Of a stretch of DNA of 64,000 nucleotides, positions 21,306 to 31,500 are shown piece after piece. Numbering within the stretch: position 1 is the stretch's first letter; each line of letters opens with the position of its first letter. Location: the NCBI GenBank assembly GCA_009781515.1, contig WQXY01000009.1:1-64000 (forward strand). The letters are read 5' to 3'. The notes under the pieces were generated by a model. The model saw only the letters and a list, made by a program, of their open reading frames with translations, was not told the DNA's origin and did not search any database. The DNA is from Oscillospiraceae bacterium. Lineage in GTDB: Bacteria; Bacillota; Clostridia; Oscillospirales; Oscillospiraceae. The translations under genes and the position numbers were made by a program.

Positions 21306-21884
21306 GTGTCAAAAATGGTAGAAGTACGCTGGCATGGACGTGGCGGACAAGGTGCAAAAACTGCATCCCTGCTACTCGCCGACGCTGCGTTTAACACCGG
21401 AAAGTTCGTGCAGGGTTTCCCTGAGTACGGTCCGGAACGCATGGGCGCGCCTATTACTGCGTACAACCGCATCAGCGATGAGCGCTGTCCAATTCACAGC
21501 AACATCTACGAACCCGATTATGTTGTGGTCGTAGACGCGACGTTACTGTCGGCAGTTGATGTCACCGGCGGTCTCAAAAAAGAGGGAGCCATAATCATCA
21601 ATTCCGCAAAGTCGCCAGAGGAGCTCAAACCCTTACTCGAAGGTTATGAAGGCGGAGTTTATACTATCGACGCCGGAAAAATCGCAGAGGAAGAAATCGG
21701 CAGAAACATTCCGAACACACCAATGCTTGGTGCTGTAGTTAAAGTCAGCGGAGTCATTCCGGAAGATGAATTCTTCAAAGACATGGAAGCTTCGATGCAT
21801 CACAAATTCGCAAATAAACCCCACGTTATCGAGGGCAACATGAAAGCTCTCAAACGTTCAATGCAGGAGGTTAAAGGATTATGA
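21306..21884 (+). CDS. porG: Pyruvate:ferredoxin oxidoreductase, gamma subunit
   Basis: A 192-residue subunit of the 2-oxoacid:ferredoxin oxidoreductase family. The start VEVRWHGRGGQGAKTAS is the family signature, followed by FPEYGPERMGAPI. The complex oxidises pyruvate with CoA to acetyl-CoA and CO2 and reduces ferredoxin, the usual anaerobic route. A GTG start was chosen because AAAGGTGG lies 9 nt upstream (21289-21296); an ATG at 21315 is the alternative. It overlaps porD by 4 bp. The order gamma-delta-alpha-beta matches the four-subunit enzymes of Thermotogales and archaea rather than the single-chain PFOR common in Clostridia. Confidence 0.93.
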   Translation: MSKMVEVRWHGRGGQGAKTASLLLADAAFNTGKFVQGFPEYGPERMGAPITAYNRISDERCPIHSNIYEPDYVVVVDATLLSAVDVTGGLKKEGAIIINSAKSPEELKPLLEGYEGGVYTIDAGKIAEEEIGRNIPNTPMLGAVVKVSGVIPEDEFFKDMEASMHHKFANKPHVIEGNMKALKRSMQEVKGL

Positions 21885-22183
21885 TTTATGTAAAAGATGC
21901 AAACTTAAACCTTCCGTGGAATGAAGTAAATGTCGCCGGTAACATCTACGGCGGCGGAACATCTCTTGATGTCAACACCGGCGATTGGCGTCTGTTTATT
22001 CCTGCATGGATTGAAGAAAAATGCAAGCATTGCATGCTTTGTTTCCCAACCTGTGCAGACAGCTCAATCCCTGTTAAAAACGAAAAACGCGAAGATTTCG
22101 ATTTTAAGCATTGCAAAGGCTGCGGCGTATGCTACAAAGTTTGTCCTTTCGATGCAATCACTTGGGAAAAGGAGGATAAGTAA
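21881..22183 (+). CDS. porD: Pyruvate:ferredoxin oxidoreductase, delta (ferredoxin) subunit
   Basis: A 100-residue ferredoxin-like subunit with two [4Fe-4S] cluster motifs: CKHCMLCFPTC and CKGCGVCYKVCP. The first motif ends in C followed by A instead of the usual CP. It would pass electrons from the thiamine-diphosphate site to external ferredoxin. The gene overlaps porG by 4 bp and its last base is shared with the porA start, so translation is tightly coupled. Length and position within the operon fit PorD well. Confidence 0.93.
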   Translation: MIYVKDANLNLPWNEVNVAGNIYGGGTSLDVNTGDWRLFIPAWIEEKCKHCMLCFPTCADSSIPVKNEKREDFDFKHCKGCGVCYKVCPFDAITWEKEDK

Positions 22184-23364
22184 TGGGTATTCGTGAAAGA
22201 CTATCAGGCAACGAAGCAGTAGCTGTTGCGCTGAAGCAAATTGACCCCGACGTTGTGGCGGCTTATCCTATCACTCCGTCAACGGAAGTTCCGCAATATT
22301 TTGCACAGTTCGTAGCCGACGGTCAAGTCAATACCGAGTTTGTCACTGTCGAGTCCGAGCATAGCGCAATGTCAGCTTGTATTACAGCAACCGCTGCAGG
22401 CGGCCGCTCCGCTACAATCACCTCCGCATGCGGTCTCGCCCTCATGTGGGAGCTTCTCTATGTCGCCTCCGGCTCACGTCTGCCGGTCACACTTGCTGTT
22501 GTCAACCGTGCACTGAGCGGTCCTATCAACATCAACAACGACCATTCAGACTCCATGGGCGCAAGAGACAGCGGCTGGATACAGCTCTATTCGGAAAACA
22601 ATCAAGAAGCCTACGACAACTACATCATGTCACTTCGTATCGCCGAGCATAAAGACGTTATGCTCCCTGTTATGACATGTCAAGACGGCTTTATCACTTC
22701 TCATGCTATCGAAAACATCGAGCTGCTCGAAGATGACAAAGTTAAAAAATTCGTTGGTGAGTACAAACCCGAACATTCGCTGCTCTCAGGCGAAAGATTA
22801 TCAATCGGCCCGTACGACACACCAATGTTCTACTTTGAACATCAATATCAAAGAGCACGTGCCATGGTTGACTCCAAAAAGGTTATCCTTGAAGTATCCA
22901 AAGAGTTCGGCGAGCTTTCCGGCCGCCATTACGGTCTCTTTGAAGAATACAAAATGGAAGATGCCGAAAGAGCAATCATCGTTCTCAACTCAACAGCGGG
23001 AACAGCAAAAGCAGTGGTTGACGAGCTTCGCTCAAAAGGCGAAAAAGTCGGAATTATCAAGCTTCGTGTGTTCCGTCCTTTCCCAATGGAAGAGCTTGCA
23101 AAGGCACTTGCCCATGTTAAAGCTGTTGCAGTTATGGACAAAGCAGAGAGCTTCTCGGGCATCGGCGGTCCGGTATTCGGCGATGTACGCAGTGCATGCT
23201 ACGAGCTGAAAACACGCCCGCACATCATCAACTACATCTACGGCCTCGGCGGTCGTGACGTACCGATGAGTGATATCCAAATAGTCTTTGACGCACTTAA
23301 AGAAGTCGTCAAAAATGATAATCCCGGCGAAATCTATCGCCATGTCGGCGTAAGGGGGGTATAA
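22183..23364 (+). CDS. porA: Pyruvate:ferredoxin oxidoreductase, alpha subunit
   Basis: A 393-residue alpha chain. It begins with the family's LSGNEAVAVALKQIDPDVVAAYPITPSTEVPQ-type region, has the VESEHSAMSACITATAAGGR stretch that contacts the pyrimidine side of thiamine diphosphate, and ends in a transketolase C-like domain (residues 250-390). Length fits PorA of the heterotetrameric enzymes. It overlaps porD and is 2 nt from porB. Closely related 2-ketoisovalerate or oxoglutarate enzymes share the fold; the pyruvate assignment rests mainly on the PorB sequence and the complete four-gene set. Confidence 0.93.
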   Translation: MGIRERLSGNEAVAVALKQIDPDVVAAYPITPSTEVPQYFAQFVADGQVNTEFVTVESEHSAMSACITATAAGGRSATITSACGLALMWELLYVASGSRLPVTLAVVNRALSGPININNDHSDSMGARDSGWIQLYSENNQEAYDNYIMSLRIAEHKDVMLPVMTCQDGFITSHAIENIELLEDDKVKKFVGEYKPEHSLLSGERLSIGPYDTPMFYFEHQYQRARAMVDSKKVILEVSKEFGELSGRHYGLFEEYKMEDAERAIIVLNSTAGTAKAVVDELRSKGEKVGIIKLRVFRPFPMEELAKALAHVKAVAVMDKAESFSGIGGPVFGDVRSACYELKTRPHIINYIYGLGGRDVPMSDIQIVFDALKEVVKNDNPGEIYRHVGVRGV

Positions 23365-23366
23365 AT

Positions 23367-24296
23367 ATGGCTTACAATCTGAAAGTAGAAGCTTCTAAGC
23401 CGGAACGTTTTGTCGGTGGTCACCGTTTGTGTGCAGGTTGCGGTGCAGGTGTTGCAGTTCGCGGCGTGCTGCGCGCACTCAATGACGAAGACAAGAGCGT
23501 ATCGGGCGTTGCAACAAGCTGTCTTGAAGTTTCCAGCTGCTTATACCCGTTTACAGCATGGAATGACTGCTTCATTCACTCCGCATTTGAAAACGTAGCC
23601 GCATCGGTCAGCGGTGCTGAGGCTGCTTACAACGCACTCAAGAGAAAAGGCAAGGTTAAGGACACATATAAGTTCATAGCTTTCGGCGGCGACGGCGGAA
23701 CCTATGACATCGGCTTCCAAGCCCTCTCAGGTGCAATGGAACGCGGTCACGACATGGTTTATGTCTGCTACGACAACGAAGCATATATGAACACAGGTCT
23801 GCAGCGCAGCTCCGCAACTCCCAAGTATGCAGAGGTTTCGACGGCTCCCGTCGGTTCAAAAATCCCGGGTAAAGCACAGTTCAAAAAGGATTTGACCGAA
23901 ACGATAGTTGCCCATGACATTCCTTATGTTGCTCAAACAACATTTATGACCAACTTTAAGGATTTGCACGAAAAGGCATACAAGGCACACTACACACCGG
24001 GTCCGGCATTTCTTAACGTCTTAGCACCATGCCCGCGCGGTTGGCGTTATCCGCCCGAAGACCTTATGGCAATCTGCAAACTCGCAGTTGACACATGTGT
24101 CTGGCCGCTGTACGAAGTCATCGACGGCGAATGGAAGCTTACATATGAGCCGAAAACAAAACTTCCGGTCACAGATTATCTCAAGCCGCAAGGACGTTTC
24201 AGCCACATGTTTAAGCCCGGCGCAGAGTACATGATTGAAGACTTCCAAAAAGAAGTTGACAAGAAATGGGAACGCCTCCTCAAGAAATGTAAATAA
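23367..24296 (+). CDS. porB: Pyruvate:ferredoxin oxidoreductase, beta subunit
   Basis: A 309-residue beta chain that binds thiamine diphosphate. The motif GGDGGTYDIGFQALSGA followed about 25 residues later by NEAYMNTGLQRSSATP is the cofactor and magnesium site and is characteristic of pyruvate enzymes. Near the N-terminus CAGCGAG, with further cysteines in SCLEVSS and later, matches the PorB cluster ligands. It is the last gene of the operon and is followed by a strong terminator at 24315-24349. Confidence 0.94.
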   Translation: MAYNLKVEASKPERFVGGHRLCAGCGAGVAVRGVLRALNDEDKSVSGVATSCLEVSSCLYPFTAWNDCFIHSAFENVAASVSGAEAAYNALKRKGKVKDTYKFIAFGGDGGTYDIGFQALSGAMERGHDMVYVCYDNEAYMNTGLQRSSATPKYAEVSTAPVGSKIPGKAQFKKDLTETIVAHDIPYVAQTTFMTNFKDLHEKAYKAHYTPGPAFLNVLAPCPRGWRYPPEDLMAICKLAVDTCVWPLYEVIDGEWKLTYEPKTKLPVTDYLKPQGRFSHMFKPGAEYMIEDFQKEVDKKWERLLKKCK

Positions 24297-24314
24297 AATA
24301 ACACCCAAAGTATC

Positions 24315-24349
24315 AAAGGAGACGGAATTTTAGTTCTGTCTCCTTTTTT
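24315..24349 (+). terminator. Terminator of porGDAB
   Basis: The stem AAAGGAGAC (24315-24323) / GTCTCCTTT (24338-24346) runs directly into a T-tract. Confidence 0.88.
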
Positions 24350-24360
24350 ACAAATCACCC

Positions 24361-24442
24361 GCCGCTACGCGGCACCCTCTTTACTAAAGAGGGCTAAACA
24401 TTGACAAACCCCCGTCCCCTTGACAACTTGACAACTTGACAA
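24361..24442. repeat. Composite of short palindromes and TTGACAAC tandem units
   Basis: In order: the palindrome GCCGC-TAC-GCGGC (24361-24373); CCCTCTTTACTAAAGAGGG (24375-24393), related to the palindrome at 38095; one GGGGACGGGGGTTTGTC arm in reverse (24401-24426); and three TTGACAA units at 10-bp spacing ending at 24442. Different repeat families appear to have accumulated in one gap. Confidence 0.75.
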
Positions 24443-24449
24443 TTTTTTC

Positions 24450-24478
24450 TTGATTTTTTTGAAATCTTCCTTTATATT
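24450..24478 (+). promoter_or_regulatory. Promoter of the PAS kinase gene
   Basis: TTGATT (24450-24455) and TATATT (24473-24478) are 17 nt apart, 22 nt before the ATG at 24500. Confidence 0.5.
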
Positions 24479-24499
24479 TATATATGTAGGAGACTGTCA

Positions 24500-25753
24500 A
24501 TGAGCGAAAAGGTAGAAAAAAAGCTGACAATATCAAATATAACTGAGCAGGAACTTGACGAGCTGCTAAGGATTAAGGTTGAGCTTGCCGACGTAAAAGA
24601 GCAGGCTGAGCGAAACAATCATATCCTCAAGGCTATGTTTAGAGCCATGCCCGATTTGGTTTTCTGTAAGGACATAAGTAGAAGATATATCGAATGTAAT
24701 AAAACATTCGAGAAATTTATCAACCATTCTAAAGATGAAATCTTGGGAAAAACCTTTGCCGAAGTAACAGGCGAGACGCTTGAAATTGTCAAGTTTTATG
24801 CAGATGTTGATGACTCCGTTATAAATGAGGGCAAAACCATTATGCAAGAGGATGTAGCCATGTCATATAACGGAGCCGAGCGATTTTACGAAATGATAAA
24901 AACACCACTCATCGAAAAAAACGCCGAGGGCGAGGATGAAATTTTCGGACTGATGGGAATAATGCACGATGTCACCGAACGTCATATACTTATAAGAAAT
25001 CTGCAGGACGTTCAAGTTCATTTAGAGAAAGCACTCGATCAGGCAAATTCCGGCAGCACTGCAAAGAGCGAATTTTTGTCACGTATGAGCCACGAGCTTC
25101 GCACACCAATGAACGCCATTATGGGTATGTCACAAATCGCAAAAGCCTCTAACGACCCCGACAAAATAAAGGCATGTATTGACGAAATATATGACCACTC
25201 ACGCCACCTGATGCGCCTTATCAGCAATCTGCTTGAAATATCAAGCGGAATAAACAAAGTCACCGAAGCAATGTTCTCAATCGCTTCTATGATTGAGTAT
25301 ATCGAAAGCCGGGCAAGCTCCTTTATGGACAAAAAGCAGCAAACGCTGAATATTTCAATCAGCGATGCAGTACCAAAAATAGTCATAGCCAACGAAAAAC
25401 GCATTGCACAGGTCATTATTCATCTTCTGACCAATGCTTCCAAGTTTTCTCAAGACAATGGCTTTGTCACGCTAAGTATTGACTTGGCAGAAGAACACAC
25501 CGAGAAATTTATGCTCAAAGTATCCGTGATTGACAACGGAATTGGCATGTCAACAGAAGTGATGAACACAATCTTTGACATGTTTGAGCAGGGCGACGGC
25601 AGCCACACCCGAAAGCACGAGGGCGTCGGTATCGGGCTGACATTATCACGATATATTGTTGAAATGATGGGCGGCAAGCTGTTTGTTGAGTCCGAACTTG
25701 GCAAAGGCTCGGTATTTACCTTTACGGTTCCGGTCAACTGTCACAACGAATAG
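24500..25753 (+). CDS. Cytosolic PAS-domain histidine kinase
   Basis: A 417-residue kinase without membrane segments. A PAS domain (about 40-155, with DLVFCKDISRRYIECNK) is followed by a short coiled linker, HisKA (SHELRTPMNAI near 197) and HATPase_c with DNGIGM and a G2 box reading GVGIGLTLS. TAGGAGA lies 7 nt upstream of the ATG. No cognate response regulator is adjacent. Its HisKA/HATPase resembles that of the other kinases in this window, so it may feed the same relay. The 3' end overlaps thiI by 20 bp, tail to tail. Confidence 0.92.
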   Translation: MSEKVEKKLTISNITEQELDELLRIKVELADVKEQAERNNHILKAMFRAMPDLVFCKDISRRYIECNKTFEKFINHSKDEILGKTFAEVTGETLEIVKFYADVDDSVINEGKTIMQEDVAMSYNGAERFYEMIKTPLIEKNAEGEDEIFGLMGIMHDVTERHILIRNLQDVQVHLEKALDQANSGSTAKSEFLSRMSHELRTPMNAIMGMSQIAKASNDPDKIKACIDEIYDHSRHLMRLISNLLEISSGINKVTEAMFSIASMIEYIESRASSFMDKKQQTLNISISDAVPKIVIANEKRIAQVIIHLLTNASKFSQDNGFVTLSIDLAEEHTEKFMLKVSVIDNGIGMSTEVMNTIFDMFEQGDGSHTRKHEGVGIGLTLSRYIVEMMGGKLFVESELGKGSVFTFTVPVNCHNE

Positions 25754-26888
25754 CATCTTCTATCAAATTTTCTATATCAAGCAACTCTTCGGCTGCCTGC
25801 ACGTCAGGCAGCTTTGGTTTTGTGCGCGGACGGCGCGGTGTAAAAACCGTGCAGCAGTCTTCATATGGCAGTATTGAAGTTTCAAACGTACCTATCATTT
25901 GTGCAATATCGGTAATTTCCCGTTTATCAAACGCAATGAGCGGTCTGAACACGGGAATATCGACGCACTGCTCACTTACCGCAAGTGCCTCGGTTGTCTG
26001 GCTTGCAACCTGTCCCAAATTGTCGCCCGTCACAATAGCACTGCACCCGTGAAATTTTGCTATCCGCTCTGCAATGCGCATCATAAAGCGTCGCATAATC
26101 ACTGTAAGCAGCTCCTCGGGGCATGAATTGCGGATTTCTTCTTGTATACGGGTAAACGGTATCAGCTCAACCTTAAAGCGTCCGCAGTATTTAGAGAGGA
26201 TGTTTGACAGCTCTATTACCTTTTCTTTTGCTTGCACCGATGTATACGGGTGCGAATAGAAATGCACGGGAATAAGCGTAACTCCCCGCTTTGCCATCAT
26301 GTATGAAGCCACAGGACTGTCTATACCGCCCGAGAGCAGCGTAACCATACGCCCACCCGTTCCGACAGGCAGACCTCCCGCTCCGCGCATTGCAGGCCCG
26401 TGCACGTAAGCTGCCATGTCACGAACCTCAACATTTACCATAAACTCCGGATTGTGCATGTCGGGCTTTAAGTGCGGGAATTTTTCATGAAGCTCCCCGC
26501 CCACATATTGCGAGAGCGAAATGGAGCTCATCGGAAAGCGCTTATCCGCACGTTTTGACTCCACCTTAAAGGTATTTGCCGCTTTTAGCGAGCTTTCGAG
26601 ATAAGTCGCCGCAGCCTCTACAATCGCATCTTTGTCTTTTTCACACGCAGCCGCTCTTGTGACACTGACAGCGCCAAATACCGTCCGTGCAGCGTCAAGT
26701 GCCGCAGCCATATCACACTGACCAAGCGGCTCGATATATACTGTAGACTGCATTGTATATATCTTGAACTTCCCAATCGGACTTAAGCGGCGCTTAATAT
26801 TTTCGATGAGCTTTCGCTCAAAAGCTCCCCTGTTTAGCCCTTTGAGGATTATTTCGCCTTGTTTGAGTAAAATTATGTCGTTCATCAA
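25734..26888 (-). CDS. thiI: tRNA 4-thiouridine synthase ThiI
   Basis: A 384-residue protein with an N-terminal ferredoxin-like/THUMP region (about 1-165, tRNA binding) and a PP-loop ATP-pyrophosphatase domain (LLSGGIDSPVAS near 183-193) that adenylates U8 of tRNA for sulfur transfer. The C-terminal rhodanese domain of enterobacterial ThiI is missing, as in most Firmicutes, where a dedicated cysteine desulfurase supplies sulfur. A role in thiazole synthesis cannot be judged. It lies 8 nt downstream of comM in the same direction, so the two are probably cotranscribed. Confidence 0.94.
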   Translation of the reverse strand: MMNDIILLKQGEIILKGLNRGAFERKLIENIKRRLSPIGKFKIYTMQSTVYIEPLGQCDMAAALDAARTVFGAVSVTRAAACEKDKDAIVEAAATYLESSLKAANTFKVESKRADKRFPMSSISLSQYVGGELHEKFPHLKPDMHNPEFMVNVEVRDMAAYVHGPAMRGAGGLPVGTGGRMVTLLSGGIDSPVASYMMAKRGVTLIPVHFYSHPYTSVQAKEKVIELSNILSKYCGRFKVELIPFTRIQEEIRNSCPEELLTVIMRRFMMRIAERIAKFHGCSAIVTGDNLGQVASQTTEALAVSEQCVDIPVFRPLIAFDKREITDIAQMIGTFETSILPYEDCCTVFTPRRPRTKPKLPDVQAAEELLDIENLIEDAIRCDS

Positions 26889-26896
26889 AAACTCCT

Positions 26897-28411
26897 TTAC
26901 GCCTTAAAGGCAATTTGCCTGTATTGTATGGCCTCCGCCAAATGCACGGGTTTTATATTCTCTGCTCCCTCTAAATCGGCTATAGTCCTTGCCACACGAA
27001 GAACTCGGTCATATGACCTTGCCGTCATAGAAAGCTTATTAAATGCATTTTGCATAAGATTTGCACATTCCTGCGATAAAAAGCAATATTCCTGCGTCTG
27101 TTTATGCCCTATGTGTGCGTTGCACCGTTCATTTCTTCCTTCAAACCGTTTAAGCTGTATCATGCGGGCTTTATTTACGCGGGAGCGTATTTCGGCAGAG
27201 CTCTCAGCCGCCGTGCGGCTTCGCAGTGTTTCAAACTCCAAGGACTGGGTTTCGATATAAATGTCAACCCTGTCAAGAAGCGGTCCGCTCAGCTTCTCAT
27301 GGTAGCGCATAATCGACATTAAACTGCATGTACATTTACCCGACGGATGCCCGTACCACCCGCATTTGCAAGGGTTCATCGCACATACAAGCATAAACCT
27401 GCATGGGTAGGTTACACTCTGCGCTGCTCGTGATATGGTCACTTGACCGTCTTCAATCGGTTGTCTCAGCGCTTCGAGTACATTGCGGGGAAACTCAGGC
27501 ATTTCATCTAAAAACAGCACCCCGTTGTGTGCGAGGGATATTTCTCCCGGCTTGGGGTTTGATGTGCCGCCTGCCATTGCAGCAGGTGATACACTATGGT
27601 GCGGCGAGCGAAACGGCCGCACTGACATAATCGGATTATTTCGGCTTGTTAGACCTGCCACCGAATGTATCTCGGTGGTTTCGAGCATTTCATCACGGCT
27701 CAAATCAGGCAAAATTGTAGTAAGTCTTTTGGCAAGCATACTCTTGCCCGCACCGGGCGTGCCTGTGAGCAAAATATTATGCCCTCCGGCTGCCGCAACC
27801 TCAAGTGCCCGTTTTACTTTTTCCTGACCCTTTACCTCTGAAAAATCAAGCACATGCTCGTAGTGCAAGGTAGGCTTGCAGGCTTTTACAGGCTCAATGC
27901 GCTCCATACCCATCAGGTGCTCGAGCAACTCATCTACATGAGCGACAGGATAAACCGTTACACCTGTGGCATATGCGGCTTCCGCGGCATTATCAGCAGG
28001 CACAAACAGCTCTCTGACGCCAAAGCGCTCGGCACTCAGTGCCATCGGCAGTGCTCCCGAAGCAGCCCGAAGCTCTCCTGTCAGTGAAAGCTCACCAAAA
28101 AACGCAGTGTCGACGGGCACTTTTTCCATTGCTCCCGAAGCTATCAGTATACTCAGCAGCACGGGCAGGTCATAGAGCGTACCTGCTTTCTTTTTGTCCG
28201 CAGGTGCTAGATTGATTGTAATGCGGCTGACAGGGTAATCAATTCCGCAGTTTTTAATCGCCGCACGCACTCGCTCGCGTGCTTCCTTGACGGCTACATC
28301 GGCAAGCCCGACAATATCGAAGCTCGGCAGTCCCGATGACAAATAACACTCGACCGATACTTCATAACCTTTAATTCCGCCAAGACCAAGCGACCTAACT
28401 TTTGATACCAT
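26897..28411 (-). CDS. comM: YifB/ComM-family Mg-chelatase-like AAA+ ATPase
   Basis: A 504-residue protein. The N-terminal half is a ChlI-type domain (KVRSLGLGGIKGYEVSVEC, then ERVRAAIKNCG). The AAA+ core has Walker A GTPGAGKS near 217 and Walker B LFLDEMPEF, and a Mg_chelatase_C region ends the protein. In naturally competent bacteria ComM is a hexameric helicase that promotes branch migration during transformation; the same family occurs in species not known to be competent. The ATG at 28411 was preferred because GAGG lies about 9 nt upstream; an ATG at 28426 has no site. The promoter shares a rare sequence with those of the Rpn and ORF6N genes. Confidence 0.92.
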   Translation of the reverse strand: MVSKVRSLGLGGIKGYEVSVECYLSSGLPSFDIVGLADVAVKEARERVRAAIKNCGIDYPVSRITINLAPADKKKAGTLYDLPVLLSILIASGAMEKVPVDTAFFGELSLTGELRAASGALPMALSAERFGVRELFVPADNAAEAAYATGVTVYPVAHVDELLEHLMGMERIEPVKACKPTLHYEHVLDFSEVKGQEKVKRALEVAAAGGHNILLTGTPGAGKSMLAKRLTTILPDLSRDEMLETTEIHSVAGLTSRNNPIMSVRPFRSPHHSVSPAAMAGGTSNPKPGEISLAHNGVLFLDEMPEFPRNVLEALRQPIEDGQVTISRAAQSVTYPCRFMLVCAMNPCKCGWYGHPSGKCTCSLMSIMRYHEKLSGPLLDRVDIYIETQSLEFETLRSRTAAESSAEIRSRVNKARMIQLKRFEGRNERCNAHIGHKQTQEYCFLSQECANLMQNAFNKLSMTARSYDRVLRVARTIADLEGAENIKPVHLAEAIQYRQIAFKA

Positions 28412-28445
28412 AGTAATATACCTCAAATCATTAGTATTTGTCTAT

Positions 28446-28487
28446 AACGTAGCACAAAGGTTTTACACATTTCAATACACGTTTGAG
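28446..28487 (-). promoter_or_regulatory. Promoter of comM with the shared TGTATTGAAATGT motif
   Basis: On the minus strand TTGAAA (28470-28475) is 18 nt from TACGTT (28446-28451), which is preceded by TG at the extended -10 position. The 13-mer TGTATTGAAATGT (28467-28479) is identical to those at 37087-37099 and 59828-59840, and the spacer AAAAC-TTTGTG is also conserved. Confidence 0.65.
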
Positions 28488-28510
28488 GCGGTTTTTATGG
28501 TATAAAAACG

Positions 28511-28537
28511 CAAAAATTCTACATTAAAATGTAGAAT
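28511..28537 (-). terminator. Terminator of the 1045-residue hybrid kinase gene
   Basis: The stem ATTCTACATT (28516-28525) / AATGTAGAAT (28528-28537) is followed, reading the minus strand, by TTTTTGCGTTTTT. It lies 26 bp after the kinase stop. Confidence 0.6.
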
Positions 28538-28562
28538 ATGGTGAAAAGAGGGTTCAAGAGGG

Positions 28563-31500
28563 CTATTTTAATATCTCAATCAAGTTGTCAACTATCCGCT
28601 CGGCGTCTTCAAATTCCGCCATTAAAATATGCTTTGAGATAGTGCGGATTGTTGAAAGGCTCTGTTCGGTAAGCGCCGAGCTGAGAAGCTCCTCTAAGGT
28701 TCTGTTCATAGTACCTGCGTCCATATCGTCAAGAGCAGCACGCAGCTCACGCAGCAGGCTGACAAACTCTGCAGTATCTTCCTGCGTGACGGGCTTGCTG
28801 ATGTTTGTGCTCCTTGCGGTTTTTTTCAGCACTGATTTTACGCTATCAAGCAGCTTGTGAATACCGGTTAAAAACCTGTCTGTATGAGCTTCGATATAGT
28901 CCATGTTCTTTCTGTCGCCTGCGGCTTCAAGTGTTGCCGCAATTTCAGAAAGCTCGGCAGCACCGATATTTGCAAGCGCGCCCTTTAGAGCGTGAACACA
29001 AATTGTATACATTCTCAAATCGCCCGTGTTTCTGTACTCATGCAGTTGCGTCATACGCTCGCTGCCCTCATCAAGGAATGTAGCAAGAATATCGAGATAT
29101 AAATCGGTTCTGTTACCTGATGTGCGGATACCTTTTTTAACATCAACACCCTCAATGCTGATTTCGACACCGTCGTCGGTTTCATGTGCAGTATCCTCGT
29201 TTGTATCCAACGCATATAAGCGCTGCTGCTTGGACTTTGGAATAAACACACGCAGCACATTGGCAAGCACCACGGTATCAATCGGTTTTGCTATAAAATC
29301 ATCAAAGCCCGCTCCCATAAACACTTCACGCATGTTTCCTGCGGCATTTGCTGTGAGTGCTACAATCGGCAGGGTTTTGTAATACTCGTCCTGCTCACCC
29401 ATGGCACGGATTATTGACGTTGCTTCAATTCCGTCAATACCCGGCATTCTGTGGTCCATAAATACTATGTCATATTTGTTCTCTTTGACCGCTTCAATGG
29501 ACTCCGCTCCACTAATGCATAAATCCACTTCAACCTCGTAGGGTGACAAAAGCCCCGCAGCTACTTTAAGGTTTGTCACAATGTCGTCAACAATGAGCAC
29601 TTTTGCGGTTGGGGCTGAGAACTTGACAGTCTCGTCACTATCGTTTGTATAAACGTAACGGCTATCTTCGCCGTTATATACGTTAGCTAAGGAAATTGTA
29701 TGCACAGGGGTTGAAAGTGTCCGCCAAATATCATTGGACTCTTCACCAAACTCAGTGACCCCAATGATTTGGAAGTCTCCGCCAATGGCATCAATTTCAG
29801 TCTTCACTTCAGCCATAAGTTCTGTTGACCCTATTGCGTAGGCGTATGACCCCGATGCCATTTTGGCGAGAAAATCATCGGAGTTGTCTATAATATCACA
29901 TTCAATATCGAGGTTTTTTATTGTGCTTACAAGAGAATTGACGTACAAGCTGCGTCTTTCATAGACCAATGTCCGTTTTGTTTCCGGCTCGATTACTACT
30001 GCAAGCTTATCAAAGTCGTCGATTTTTTGCGGTATTACAACAGTAAACTCACTGCCTTTGCCATATTCGGACTCTACCGTTATTTTGCCTCCCATGGCAT
30101 TAACAAGCCCGTTTGTTATGGAAAGCCCGAGTCCCACACCCTCAATGCCTACATTTCGCTCCCTGTCAACCTGTATGTACTTTCTAAACAGGCTCTCGTG
30201 GTCTTCTTTTTTGATACCGATACCACTGTCTGAGACAACCATTTTAAGGCTGAGCATATCACCGTCACGTACATGCCCCGTGACCCGCAGCTTAACAAAT
30301 CCCTTTTCGGTATATTTTACGGCATTTCCCAAAAGATTTATTAGTATCTGTCTGATTTTTGCTTCGTCGCCGATAAGGCCGCAAGGCAGCTTGCTGTCGA
30401 TATCTACGATAAAGCGGATACGGGTATATGCCATTCTCATTCTGATAATGCTGATAATGTCGTACATCAGCGACGAGAGTGCATAGCTCGTTTGCACAAT
30501 GTTCATGTTTCCCGACTCGATTTTCGAGAAATCCAGTATATCGTTAATAATCGAAAGCAGATTTGTCCCCGCCTGCTTGACAGTCATAACATGCTCCATT
30601 GCAATGTTTGACATCTTCTCACGCAGGGCAAGCTCCGTCATACCGACAATTGCATTCATCGGGGTGCGTATTTCATGGCTCATTCTGGCAAGAAAATCAC
30701 GTTTTGAAGATATCTCATACTCCAAAAGCTGCGATTTTTGCATAATATCCTTTGTCATTTCCATGCGTGTCATTGCGCTGGCTATCATTTGCCTTGATGA
30801 ACGCAGCAGCAGAACCTCATTTTCGGTAAAATGCCTGCCGTGGTTTACATCAAAAGCCCCAATATAGCCCCAATATTCATCATCCAAAATAATCGGCACT
30901 ATCAAAACAGACTCAAACCCGTGCGGCTTCATGTCTTCTTGTACATTTTGCGGTAAGTCACTGACCAAACTGTTAATGGTTCTGCCTTTGGATAAGAGGT
31001 TTTCCATATATGGTATGACTCTATGCTCGACAAATGTAATCTCACCATCGTTATCTTCCATGCTGGTAAAGGGTGTGTCCGCTTTCCACTCATACACCAA
31101 GGAATAATACGCATCTTCTCTGTCCTCGCGCAATCTCCAAATATCAATTACATCAGCATTTATGCCGTGTGCAATTATCTCTAAAGCCTGATAAATAGAC
31201 ATTTCCAAAGCATTAATATCAGGCTCGAGCATAAGCGCCGAAATCTGACCTATGGTTTCGAGTATTTTATTTTGCCTGTCAACTTCTTCCATCGCAAGCT
31301 TAAGCTCTGTCAAATCCCTGATTGTGACAAGAACTCCTGTAATCTCCCCGTCTCTAATCAGCGGGGTTTTGACTGTTTCGGTATATGTACGGTTGCCGTC
31401 TGAATATGTAGACCAGTCACGCGTTAAAATTACGGTTTTTCCTTCGAGCACCTGCTTGTCCGCTTGTGCAATGCCTTCGGCTGCTTCCTCGCTCATTGTG

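Noticed and set aside
24401..24442. Possible CRISPR-like tandem array
   Set aside because: The units are only 7-10 bp, lack spacers of constant length, and no cas gene is present.
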